DNA from: Entrophospora sp. SA101
Taxonomy: Eukaryota > Glomeromycota > Glomeromycetes > Entrophosporales > Entrophosporaceae
Assembly: GCA_958430865.1 (NCBI GenBank)
Contig: CAUDNR010004385.1
Span: 37,032 to 47,469 of the forward strand
Reading direction: 5' to 3'
Length of the DNA: 10,438 nucleotides
The notes beneath the pieces were generated by a model. The model was not told where the DNA came from and searched no databases. It saw nothing but the letters and a program-made list of their open reading frames with translations. Both the position numbers and the translations under genes were made by a program. Positions 1 to 9,030 of the stretch are shown piece after piece. How positions within the stretch are numbered: the first letter of the stretch is position 1; every line of letters begins with the position of its first letter.

Positions 1-1725
1 TATAATTTTATAGAATTAGGCTTAGAAGATTATGAAGAAAATGAATTAGTTCTTGATACCATAGATGATTTAATGACATTCTTTCAAGAAAATAATTGTC
101 ATTGTAAAACTACAAGAGCTACAAAAAATGATTTAAGAACCTGTTATGAAAAAGTAGGATTTAAGCAGTTTTTTGAAAGACATCTTCAACTACGTGCATT
201 AGAAAAAGATGCACTTGAATCATTCATAAAAGCTCAATTGATGTCTTTTGAAACAACTAGTATTCAATCAGAAGGTAGACATAATTATTGATATAATTTT
301 ATGCATCATTTACCCTTATGTTACCCAGCATATATAAAATTATGTGGAATCACTGAATATATGCTTAAAACCTTGCAAGTTGATTTACAAATTAATGGAT
401 TATCAGAACGACTTCATAAAAATACTGGACGTATACCTAAAATCAAATCCCGTGCCCAAGTTGACTTAGAAGTTGGATCAATGGTTAAACAATACTTGTT
501 ACAATATGCAGATATATTTGGATTGCCATCACCAATGCGTCATTTTGATGATTCTGATGCTTTCATATATCTTCCAACAGGAAAAACATATGTTTCAGTA
601 TATAATGAATTTAAAATCCATTTTCATGCTGAACATGAAACTAAACAAATAATTTCTTACCAAACTTTTCGAAGATTATGGCAAGAATTGATCCCATATC
701 TTAAATTTCAACCTCCAGCAAGTGATCTTTGTGATAAATGTGAAATGTTTAAAGCAGAAATGGCAGTTGCAAAATCTGATGTTGAAAATTATGAAAAAAC
801 AAAAAAAGAATATGAGGGACACCGTGAATGTGCAAATCATGAACGTATGCATTATAATAATAATATAGAAAAAAGTAAAACTAATTCATCATTCCTGCAT
901 ATCTGTTATGATTGGGCTCAGAATGTTGGCATCCCATATTCTCCTCAACAAGTTGGATCAATTTATTTTAAAATACCATTTGCTGTAAATATTTTTGGTG
1001 TTTGTAAAACAGGAGAAAAAAATCATCAACTAAATTTTATAATTGCTGAAAATGAATTTCCTTGTGGGGTTTCTAAAGGTGCTAATACAACATTAAATAT
1101 GGTGTTTAATTCTCTTAAAAAATTTTCCATAGATGGTGTAAAAAATTTACAAATTACTTGTGATAATTGTACTGCACAAAATAAGAACAACCTAACTATT
1201 TGGTTTTGGTTGTGGTTGATAATGTCTGGTTGGTTTGATGAAATTATGGTTAATTTTATGATTCCTGGACATACCAAGTTTATCTGTGACTCATTTTTTG
1301 GTCAAATTAAAAAAGTGTATAGAAATCATCATGTAAACACTGTTGATGATATTGAACACATTGTTAATATTTCATCTGAAGGTAATGAAGCAATTAGATA
1401 TGATAATGGATTGGGTTGGATATGGTATGATTTTAACACACTTTTAAAAGATCATTTTAACCCTTTACCTCAAATCAGACAATATTATCAATTTCGGTTT
1501 ACAAAAAATGATATTGGAAAAGTTCATGTTTCAAAAGAATCAAATGGAGTTGAATATTCTTTTTCTCTTTTAAAAAATAATTTTAATCCACATGATCCTC
1601 TAGAGGTTTTTTCAGTATCACCACCATCAGAATAAAGAAAAAAATATTTATATACAAAAATTCGTCAACATGTTGATGAACCATATAAGGATATTTATTG
1701 TTCAAATCCGAATCCAAATCTATAA
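1..1725 (+). pseudogene. Transposase-like gene (DUF7869-like), 5' end outside window, broken by two in-frame stops
   Basis: One frame is open from base 1 apart from a TGA at 289-291 and a TAA at 1633-1635. Protein-like sequence continues in the same frame past both and ends at a TAA at 1723-1725. Features in order: an N-terminal CxC segment (about 94-105); the NGLSERLHKNTGR segment; the cysteine pair PASDLCDKC (about 715-741); then three spaced acidic positions, D in CYDWAQN (910-912), D in TCDNCTAQNKN (1162-1164) and D in GHTKFICDSFFGQIKK (1288-1290). A closing YLYTKIRQHVDEPYKD segment lies beyond the second stop. From memory this order matches DUF7869-type proteins, which are abundant in Glomeromycotina and some animals. 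Three spaced acidic residues suggest an RNase H-fold, DDE-type nuclease, which is an inference. The 444-residue ORF from ATG 301 looks like an internal piece, not a full gene. No terminal inverted repeat was recognised. An intron could remove the first stop, but the sequence around that stop looks coding. Confidence 0.72.
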
Positions 1726-2452
1726 AAATAATAAATTTTTTTTCTTTAATTTGAAGGTGTGCGCAAAATGGTGATCATTTCTAAATTCGTCTAAAGAAAA
1801 TTTTAATATAAAAAAGAAAACCCCATTGTACAAGGTTTTATTAAGTTAACACCCTCTGAAACTTTAATCATTTATAATCCTTGTGTAATAGATTGAATTG
1901 CATCAAAAATATCCATTTTGGTTTTGGGACCTCGAAGCTTGATTTTCCTAGTACAAACCCCATATGTGATATTTTTATTTATATGTATGTACAACAACAA
2001 TGGAGATCAACCTAATCATTTCACAGTGGCATTCCACAGAAATTAATATTACCATTATCTACCTTGCGCCATCATCTAACTCGCACCATCCATCATCTAC
2101 ATTGCTAACTCGCACCATCATCATCACCAATACTATCACATCTAATTTTACATTCAATACTATTATTCTACTCAAGGATCAAGTGGGGGGAGGTGATGCG
2201 ATTAACCTTAGTTTTAGTAGAAGGCAATGATGGTTTTTGGCTAGTCTCTACAAAGCTTGGTATATCCCAATGGTGCACATATATTTATACATAAGGTCAA
2301 TACCAGTGTTTCACATTGGTTTTGAGAAGCATTACAGGTAAGAGTTTAAGAGTCTGAATTGATTACATCCTTTTGATTCATTCATATTAATTCAAAGATT
2401 TTTAATATTATACGAGAAAATTAGTTATATTTTTTTATTTTCTAAACTAATA

Positions 2453-2576
2453 AATTAAACATTTATCCAGAATTCATTCAACATAGTTAATTAATTTTTA
2501 TTAGACATATTATAAAATTTTTTCCTAATAAATAGATAAAAATACTTTGAATGAAATTCTGGATAAATGTTTAATT
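2453..2576. repeat. Inverted repeat, about 28-bp arms, 67-bp spacer
   Basis: The left arm at 2453-2480 (core AAACATTTATCCAGAATT) is repeated in reverse complement at 2548-2576, with one extra base in the right arm. The 67-bp spacer is AT-rich and noncoding. The size and shape would fit a small foldback or MITE-like element, but I found no convincing target-site duplication. It lies 221-344 bp past the eIF4G stop codon in the direction of transcription, so it could also be a hairpin in the 3' untranslated region or downstream DNA. Confidence 0.75.
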
Positions 2577-2624
2577 CCTTTAATATAAATAAAACCTCTA
2601 TACATTTTAAAAAAAATTTAGCAA

Positions 2625-2681
2625 TTAACTTAACTTTAATATTAATTTTAACATAGATATCAAATATTAAAGTTAAGTTAA
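2625..2681. repeat. Perfect 19-bp inverted repeat with 19-bp loop
   Basis: TTAACTTAACTTTAATATT at 2625-2643 is matched exactly in reverse complement at 2663-2681. It starts about 115 bp downstream of the eIF4G stop on the minus strand, so a transcript would fold into an A-U-rich hairpin within the probable 3' untranslated region. A role in 3'-end formation or RNA stability is possible but not shown. Confidence 0.8.
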
Positions 2682-2696
2682 CAACTTTATATACAC

Positions 2697-2767
2697 AACG
2701 CAAACATTTTCGTAATACCTAAAATTTACTTTTCTTTTAAACAAAAATATATGAAAAATGTTGCGTT
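2697..2767. repeat. Short inverted repeat, 14-bp arms
   Basis: AACGCAAACATTTT at 2697-2710 pairs with AAAAATGTTGCGTT at 2754-2767 with one bulged base. It is the third inverted repeat in a row, just downstream of the eIF4G stop codon. AT-rich sequence produces some such matches by chance, although the GC-containing core makes that less likely here. Confidence 0.55.
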
Positions 2768-2796
2768 AAATTAATTACGTTCTTTTCTTACATCAA

Positions 2797-5700
2797 TCAA
2801 CCCGTTTTATTTAATATCCCAAGTCCCTGAAATATACAATTGTCAAATATTTTTTTGTTATAATCATTGAATTTAAAAAAATAAAAAAATTGATAGACTA
2901 TTTTTAACTTACAAAATCATCGAGATATTTATTTATATCAATAGGTTTGTTTATGAATACTGATTTAAAATCAAAATTTGATTCATTCACCATTTTTAAA
3001 ATTGATTGTTCATCCTTTAAATAACAAAGTTTGATTAATTACGATTGATAAAAAAATAATTTCTAAAAAAAAAAATACATACCATCTCTTTCTTTAATGT
3101 ATTTAAATACCCTTTCATCACTTTTTCTGTTCCTTTAAAATCTTTTGAATCTATTAAAGGTTTAAATAAATCTGGGATATCTTTAAAGTCCATTTTTGCT
3201 CCACATAGCAATTGACCTGTATATTCATATGCAAATGGTGCATCTGCTCCAATATCTACTAAAAAGTTCATTGTTTCTATCAAGCCCTCCTTAAAATCCG
3301 ATTTCTTGACAATATTATCAGATACTAATTTTTTAAATACTTTAATAACATTATGAACATCTTCCTGTTTTTTCTCAAGTACTGTGTTTGCAAACCCTTC
3401 AATTGATTTTGAATGATAAATTATAGGTAATTCCTTAACACACATTAGTACTTCCTACATATATTGGTTAAATCTTTTAGTACAGATTTAATTTAATAAC
3501 GAGTAATGAATGAATAATCGAATTTTTTATCACACTTACATTAATATCCAAGACTGAAAAATATTCTTCAACCATATTTTGAATTTTTTTTTGAGCAACT
3601 TCAATAGATATTGATGACTCTGATGTTTTAGCTACTGCGTTAGTCTCTCCTACTAGTGGTACAGAGCTTGTAATATTTGTCGGTTTAGGCGGAGAATTAC
3701 TAATTTCGTCTTTGGGTAATGTCCTAGGAGCCAATATTATTCTCCTTCGTTCTGTAGCCTGTGATGATTTTGATGTTTCGGTTGGATTTTCAACATTTTT
3801 CTTTCCTTCTAAATTCTCTTGGTTCAAAACATTATACATGTTTCCTGTCGAACTAGTACGAGTCATGTTTGTAGGCTTTTCTTCTCGTTCTTTACTTTCA
3901 ACTTTCCATCCTTTTGCAGAAGGCATGAGACTAGTAGGACCCCCCAAGCTAACCTGTCCAGAAACTTTACCGCGAACAGAACCAAATTTTGATATATCAA
4001 TTGGTTTACGTGATGGTGCCCCAACTGTGCTCCAACCTTCATTATTAGATTGAAAATTGTTAGGGCCATGAGTCTGAGAGCCTTTAAGATCACGGCGCCC
4101 AGAACCACCACGTGACATTTGTTCTGCTATTTTAGGCAAACCTCGGCCACCAGAGCTTGCAGTTCGTCTTAATGTTTCTGCCGCTTCCTCTTTTTGTTTA
4201 GCGGCCTAAAAACGATTTTTAATAATGTAAGCATTCGTGCCTTTACAAAAGGAATATTACAAAAGATTATTAATTACTTACATCCTCGTGAATTTCAGAA
4301 ATAGTTTTTGGTGCATTATTATCACGTCTAGGTGTCCATTTGTTATTTCTCAAATCGATAACATCCTATTAATTGAAAAATCAATAAATTATAAATAAAT
4401 AAACGTGTCTAAATTTATATCTATATTCTTACCTGAAGCATAAATCTTATACGACTACTAAAGGCTTTGTTTTTAGACATTTCATCCATGCGGTTAAAGT
4501 ACACGTCCATAGAATTTTTTGCCTTATCATGATCATGATCCAATTGTTTACCAACAGTTGTTAATAATTTACATAAACTCTCCATCTCTTCTTCCCCTGG
4601 AATTTCGTTGGCATTCTGGATTTGTAACAATTTTCGTATACATTCATGCATAATACGTTCAGTAAGCATGCTCAATTTAAACAGTTCACCGATAAAACGT
4701 ATAAGACCAAGTCCGCGTCTTTTTGCTTTTGCTGCGGAATAATATTCGTCCGATAAAAGATCTGGTTCTCCTTTTTCATTTGATGGAACTGGAATATTGA
4801 CCTTCCAACCTTTTTCAAAATCTTCTTGACAACGGTTCAATAGATACTTTCTAAACAAAGTTCCACCCATAACCAATTTTCCATCATTGTTTTTTACATT
4901 TTCATCAGTAATCTCTGGATCAATCATTTCCATCATTTTTCTGCAAAGTTGGGCATACATTTGACTAAAGTTGATTTCGTCACATGATTTTTCAAATATC
5001 AGCCGAATAATTTCTCTGAGGATGCGACCATCTTTTTCGAATTTTGATTTATTGGCATATTCAATTATTTGATCCGAAATAATGTCGAATTTCTCCAATG
5101 TTAACTTATTTAATAATGCCTTCACTTTGCGTTGAACCACATCCATTGGTATTTGATCTTCGGAGGCTTTAGGTGTAGTTCCTATGACACGTGTAGGAGG
5201 AACCCATCTGTCCTTAGTTTGTTCAAGCGGCTGTATAGGTTCTACATTTGTGTTTGGTCCTTGCAGATTTTGTTGATTACCTTTTCTTCTATTCATACTA
5301 TCCATTCTTTTACCGCCACCTCCACTTGAATTACGTCCTGAACCCATTTGGTTATGACTACTTGCATTTGATAAAGAGGGCGGAAACATAGCACTCCCGC
5401 TGCTAGAACGAGGCCCAAGTGATGCAGATCTATTGTATCCGCTGGAATTTGAGCTTGCTCTATTAATATTGCTAGTGGACATGTTGAAACGCTCTTCGCT
5501 ATTTTTTCCAGGAAGTTTAAATTCTCCCATTGGTGGTTGACTTGAATTGTTTTTATGTTGAATACCACTACGCATAGCATTAGTCATAGCACGATGATTA
5601 CTATTCTTTTTATTATCTTTTGGTTCATCTCTTCCAATAGCATCTAATACTGGTGGTAGGTTATCAGGTCTTTCTTTACAAACATCCATAAATTGCATCA

Positions 5701-8561
5701 AAAAGCCTCGTTCGTATTTGAATTTTCCTGGTGTAGAATTTGAATTCAATTCAGGATTTGGTGATTTAATGTGTGATGGGTAAGTAACAGAGCTCAAATC
5801 ATCAATAATACGAGCACTACCAAGAGGATTAGGTATAGATGGAGCAGATGTTGTACGAGATAGGTCTAAAGGATCCGGTTTATTTTTCTTATCATGTTTT
5901 TTCTCTTCTCTTTTAATACTAGTTTTCTCGAATTGTTCTTCAAGCTTCTTCTTTCTTTCTGATTCCTGTCTATCTTTTTCCTCTTTTGCTTTCCTTTCGG
6001 CGGCTTCTTTGACTTTAAGTTCTTCTCCCAATTTACGTTCTCTCTCTATTCTTTCTTGATCTTCTTTTGCTTTTTGCTCTTTTTCCTCTCTTTCTTTTCT
6101 TTCAGCTTCCTCTCTAGCTCTTCTTTCTTCTTCCAACTTACATTTTCTTTCATGCTCTTCCTTTGCTTTACGTTCTTGTTCTTCTCTTTCAGCTTCTTCT
6201 TTAGCTCTCTTTTGTTCTTCTAATATGCGTTCTCTTTCGATTCTTTCAGCTTCTTCTCTTTCTCTTTGCTCTTTTTCCTCTCTTTCTTTCCTCTCTTTTT
6301 CCTCTTTGGCTTTTCTTTCCTCTTCTAATATACGTTCCCTTTCTTGTTTCTCCTCCCTTTCTTTTCGCTCTTTTTCCTCTTTTTCTTTTCGTTCTTGTTC
6401 CTCTTTGGCTTTACGTTCTTCTTCCAATTTGCGTTGCATTCTTTCCTGCTCCTCTCTCTCTTTTCGCTCTTTTTCCTCTCTCTCCTTTCTCTCTTTCTCT
6501 TCCTTAACTTTTCTTTCTTCCTCTAATTTTTTCTCTCTTTCCATCCTTTCAGTTTCCTCTCTAACTTTACGTTCATGTTCTTCCTTCTCTTTTTTCACTA
6601 GGTCTTCCTTAAATTTATCTGCAGGAGCAACTATTTTAACTGCTTTAGATTCTTTTTTATCATCAGGAATGACTTGAATTTTAACTTTATCTATTTCACC
6701 AGTTTTTTTTGTTTCAGAAATGTTTGGTATAGAGATTTCATCTTTCTTTGGTGTTTTTAGTGCAGTAAGATTTAGAGGTCGATTATCATTAGGATTGATT
6801 ATTTGAATCGCTTTACTTTGTTTTTGAGGATTAAATTGAGATTGATTTTGAGTAGAAATATGTGGTTGAGAAACCGGCATGGGAGGTCGTTGTTGAGCAA
6901 CATAAGGAGAAGGCATTTGGCTCATTTGATTCATTTGATTCATTGGGTTCATAGCGTTCATTGGGTTCATATATATCGGTGGAGTGTAATAGTACGGTTG
7001 CATATCATAATTCGGCTAATAAATATAAAGAAATTATTTTTTAAAAAACCCCATAATAAAAAAATTAGTTATTAAAAATATATATATATATATAACAAGT
7101 AAATTGTTTTAATTAATAATAATTTCTTATACATACACGAAAAAAAATTGGATAGTGTTGTGGAATTTGAGGTTGAGCAGGAACTTGTGGAGGCTGAGAG
7201 ACATTTATATGAGCTGATGAAGTAATAGGAACTTGTGTTCCGGATTTATCTCTTGATCTAGGAGCAAATTGACTAGATACGTTTTGTCCGGGACCTGAAC
7301 CCATTCCACCAGATTTATGATGAGGATTTTGTCTATGATGAGTATTATAACTATGTTGATTTGTATGGTTATGATTGGAATGGTGTAGTAGAGAAGGGGT
7401 ATGATATGATTGGATTTGTCCATCATTGGAGGATACTGTTGAAGAAGCTGAATCCTTACGATGATGAGTAGGAAGAGAATGTTGATGTGAGGCAGGTATA
7501 GATTGTTGTTGCACTATAGGAGCTGGTTGAGGACGAGTAGTTAAATTGGAAGGTTGTTGAGTTGATTGTTGATTTATTCTACCATTACCTAAATCTTGAT
7601 GAGCAAGCTGCGGAGGAGCAGATTGAGTTCTATGTATTTCATTCTGTATACGGGAATTTATATTTTTAGATGCATCTGAGGAAATTCCACTAGATGCGGT
7701 AGCAACATTAACAGAACTTTGTTGTATTGGGTTTTGTTGTACCTATATTATTATATAATAACAATGAATGATGAAATGAAAATATTTAAAATTAATGTTT
7801 GAATAGAAAATTTTTTATCAAGGTTGACAAAAAACGTTCGAAAGAATACCAGTTCTTCTGAAGATCCCTGTGCTTTCACCGTTCCAAAAATAGTATTTAC
7901 ATTTTTTGGTAATGGTGAGGGCAAGGCACCACCACTTAAAATAGGGGGGTATTGAATGTTTTGAATGGGAGAGGAGGACTGTGAGATATTTGTAGGAATA
8001 TTTATTGACCCGAATTGAATTGGAGTTACTAAGAAAAATAAAACAGAAATAATATTTTATGAGGTTTGTAATATATAGCAAGCATTATTAATGTCAGAAG
8101 TTTCAAAAAAATACCAACGATTAAAGGGTAATTTTAATATATATATTTATAATAATAGTTATAGGCATAATGATAAATAATAAAATACCAGGTAAGTTCA
8201 AATTACTTATATTCTTCGGTAAACTCATTAGTTTCTTTTTTGGATGAGACGATTTAACTACTGTTGAACTTGTATTGTTATTTCCATTGCTTAAAGACGA
8301 ATTAAATTGTGTCGTTTGTAATTTTTGTTGTGAAGCAATTGATTTTCCGTTAACAGATGAATTAAAATTGGTGGAAGTTAAAGCAACAGCAGAGTGTTGA
8401 TTTTGTTGTGTTTGCTGATGCATTGAAATATGCTGGTTCTTCTGATGGAGTGGGTTATGATTTAGAGAATTTGGTTTTGGTTGTTGCTGCGCTGCAGCTT
8501 GTGCGTAATTATTAGGTTTTTGAGAATTATTAGTTGAACTTTTATTCATTATAAACATCAT
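2797..8561 (-). CDS. eIF4G: Eukaryotic translation initiation factor 4G (eIF4G), nine exons
   Basis: Scaffold of the cap-binding complex eIF4F in the cytoplasm, linking eIF4E at the cap, the helicase eIF4A and the small ribosomal subunit. The joined exons give about 1664 residues. In order: an N/Q/H-rich N-terminus with NNYAQAAAQ and TPIQFGSINIP (about 185 residues encoded by exons 1-2); Q/H/P-rich sequence and MNPMN-type repeats (to about 450); a K/E/R-rich helical tract (about 520-765); the eIF4E-binding motif YERGFLM, matching YxxxxL-hydrophobic (about 820-826, bases 5696-5716); RWVPP followed by the MIF4G domain (about 1010-1247); the conserved RIRFMLQ-DVIDLR-W-PR segment spanning an exon junction; a disordered Gly/Ser-rich linker; and an MA3 domain (about 1475-1620). 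Budding-yeast eIF4G lacks MA3, so this architecture fits an early-diverging fungus. The start could be ATG 8561, 8558 or 8549; 8549 has A at -3. The identity is secure from MIF4G, MA3 and the 4E motif together. No break is visible. Confidence 0.93.
5696..5716 (-). other. eIF4E-binding motif YERGFLM within eIF4G
   Basis: The seven residues fit the canonical YxxxxL-hydrophobic consensus by which eIF4G docks on the dorsal face of eIF4E. The motif lies between the charged helix and MIF4G, the usual position in eIF4G. The flanking residues FKYERGFLMQF also resemble the family. Confidence 0.88.
5880..6615 (-). repeat. Degenerate K/E/R-coding repeat; long purine-rich coding strand
   Basis: Inside the eIF4G exon 4, about 245 residues consist almost only of Lys, Glu and Arg in repeating units such as EERKAKEEKERKEREE, with occasional Leu, Ile, Ala and Met. 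The coding strand is therefore nearly all purine and the plus strand nearly all pyrimidine over more than 700 bp. The units are imperfect at DNA level, so it is an old or diverged repeat, not a fresh satellite. The protein segment should form a long charged helix or coiled coil. Confidence 0.85.
7078..7095. repeat. (TA)n microsatellite in an eIF4G intron
   Basis: An uninterrupted alternating T/A run of about 18 bases lies inside the 121-nt intron 7016-7136. It is a simple repeat with no evident function and may vary in length between strains. Confidence 0.8.
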
Positions 8562-8796
8562 AGATAAAATCTAAAATGGAAGAAAATTAATTTTTTTAAA
8601 ATTAATTTTTTTTTTTGTGATAAAGTCAAATTTTTATAAATAAAAAATTTTTTTTCTTTCACCATTTATCAATTACATAATATATAAAAATTGAGCCGCA
8701 ACCGCCGATCTTCTACTAAAATTATTGTTAAAATGTGCTGCGTGCATTGTAAACTAAAATAGGCCACAATTATTTTAGGGGTAATAATATTATATA
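8562..8796 (-). promoter_or_regulatory. Probable eIF4G 5' region with possible leader intron
   Basis: This stretch lies directly upstream of the eIF4G start on the minus strand. A TAG in frame just before ATG 8561 is preceded by a pyrimidine-containing TTCTTCCATTTTAG (AG at 8572-8571), which looks like a splice acceptor. A possible donor, GTAATT, begins at 8676. A 106-nt intron in the 5' untranslated region (8571-8676) is therefore possible, with an unusually GC-rich patch (about 8694-8711) as leader or core promoter. Nothing here fixes the transcription start. Confidence 0.4.
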
Positions 8797-9028
8797 CAGA
8801 AAGGTTCTTTTTATGAAATATACAAACCTACGTGACAAATAAAAATTAATTCTTAGAGTTGGTAAATACTCTGTAATTCCTGCCCAGCCCACAAATTTAA
8901 TCATCACATCATTGACAAATGTCACTTAGGTTTTACAAAATTTTGAGCTACAATTTAGTTTCTTTTTTTGTAGAATGAGTTGCCATTTTTGGTATGGTTC
9001 TGTATATTCTATAAAAAGAACCTTTCTG
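8797..9028. mobile_element. 232-bp MITE-like element, CAG...CTG ends, TA flanks
   Basis: The terminal inverted repeats, 8797-8824 and 9001-9028, match at 26 of 28 positions; the outer 18 bp, beginning CAGAAAGGTTCTTTTTAT, are identical. TA lies on both sides (8795-8796, 9029-9030), as for Tc1/mariner/pogo-type insertion, although the flanks are TA-rich and weaken the target-site argument. A second inverted match lies inside (about 8821-8840 with 8918-8937, core TGTCAC-TAGG), suggesting that the original right arm was longer and was later interrupted. There is no coding capacity; an open frame crossing 8980-9186 runs across the right end and has no recognisable features. The element lies about 235 bp upstream of the eIF4G start. 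Confidence 0.75.
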
Positions 9029-9030
9029 TA

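Larger units (their letters stand above)
1726..2796. other. AT-rich intergenic region between converging genes
   Basis: I see no supportable gene here. Bases 2000-2230 hold a short open frame made of simple CAT/ACC-rich sequence, including a 15-bp direct repeat CTAACTCGCACCATC at 2076-2090 and 2105-2119; it is most likely noncoding. The part nearest the eIF4G stop codon (about 2450-2770) holds three inverted repeats, listed separately. The eIF4G 3' untranslated region must fall in the right part of this interval, but I could not place a poly(A) signal with confidence. Confidence 0.6.
2797..8561 (-). other. eIF4G: Exon-intron structure of the eIF4G gene
   Basis: Exons on the minus strand: 8561-8189, 8028-7850, 7742-7137, 7015-4433, 4365-4282, 4205-3540, 3454-3083, 3014-2913 and 2826-2797 (stop TGA 2799-2797). 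Introns: 8188-8029 (160 nt), 7849-7743 (107), 7136-7016 (121), 4432-4366 (67), 4281-4206 (76), 3539-3455 (85), 3082-3015 (68) and 2912-2827 (86). Every intron starts with GT (mostly GTAAG, GTATGT or GTATT) and ends with AG. The first junction is phase 1 (G + TA gives Val in LPVTPIQFGS); all others are phase 0. The junction LQ|DV restores the RIRFMLQDVIDLR motif and IN|EV restores the MA3 helix, which supports the model. The final intron and its 30-nt exon are the least certain: without that splice the protein would end DDFVS. Confidence 0.82.

Noticed and set aside
275..328. A 54-nt GT-AG intron that would splice out the first stop of the DUF7869-like gene in frame
   Set aside because: It is possible on length and frame, but the donor GTAGAC is poor, no branch site is clear, and the sequence it would remove (ending in LCYP) looks like conserved family sequence. 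A nonsense mutation fits better.
2000..2230. 76-residue plus-strand open frame
   Set aside because: Low-complexity Thr/Ile/Ser/His-rich translation of CAT/ACC repeats, no recognisable motif, no neighbours in support.
2491..2703. 70-residue minus-strand open frame
   Set aside because: It spans the inverted repeats in AT-rich DNA and encodes only I/L/K/F/N-rich sequence.
3712..4053. 113-residue plus-strand open frame
   Set aside because: Antisense to exon 6 of eIF4G; no independent coding features.
6225..6677. 150-residue Ser/Leu/Phe-rich plus-strand frame
   Set aside because: It is the pyrimidine complement of the K/E/R-coding tract and needs no separate gene.
7818..8081. 87-residue minus-strand open frame
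   Set aside because: Wrong frame over the second eIF4G exon; the correct frame gives TPIQFGSINIP and splices in phase on both sides.
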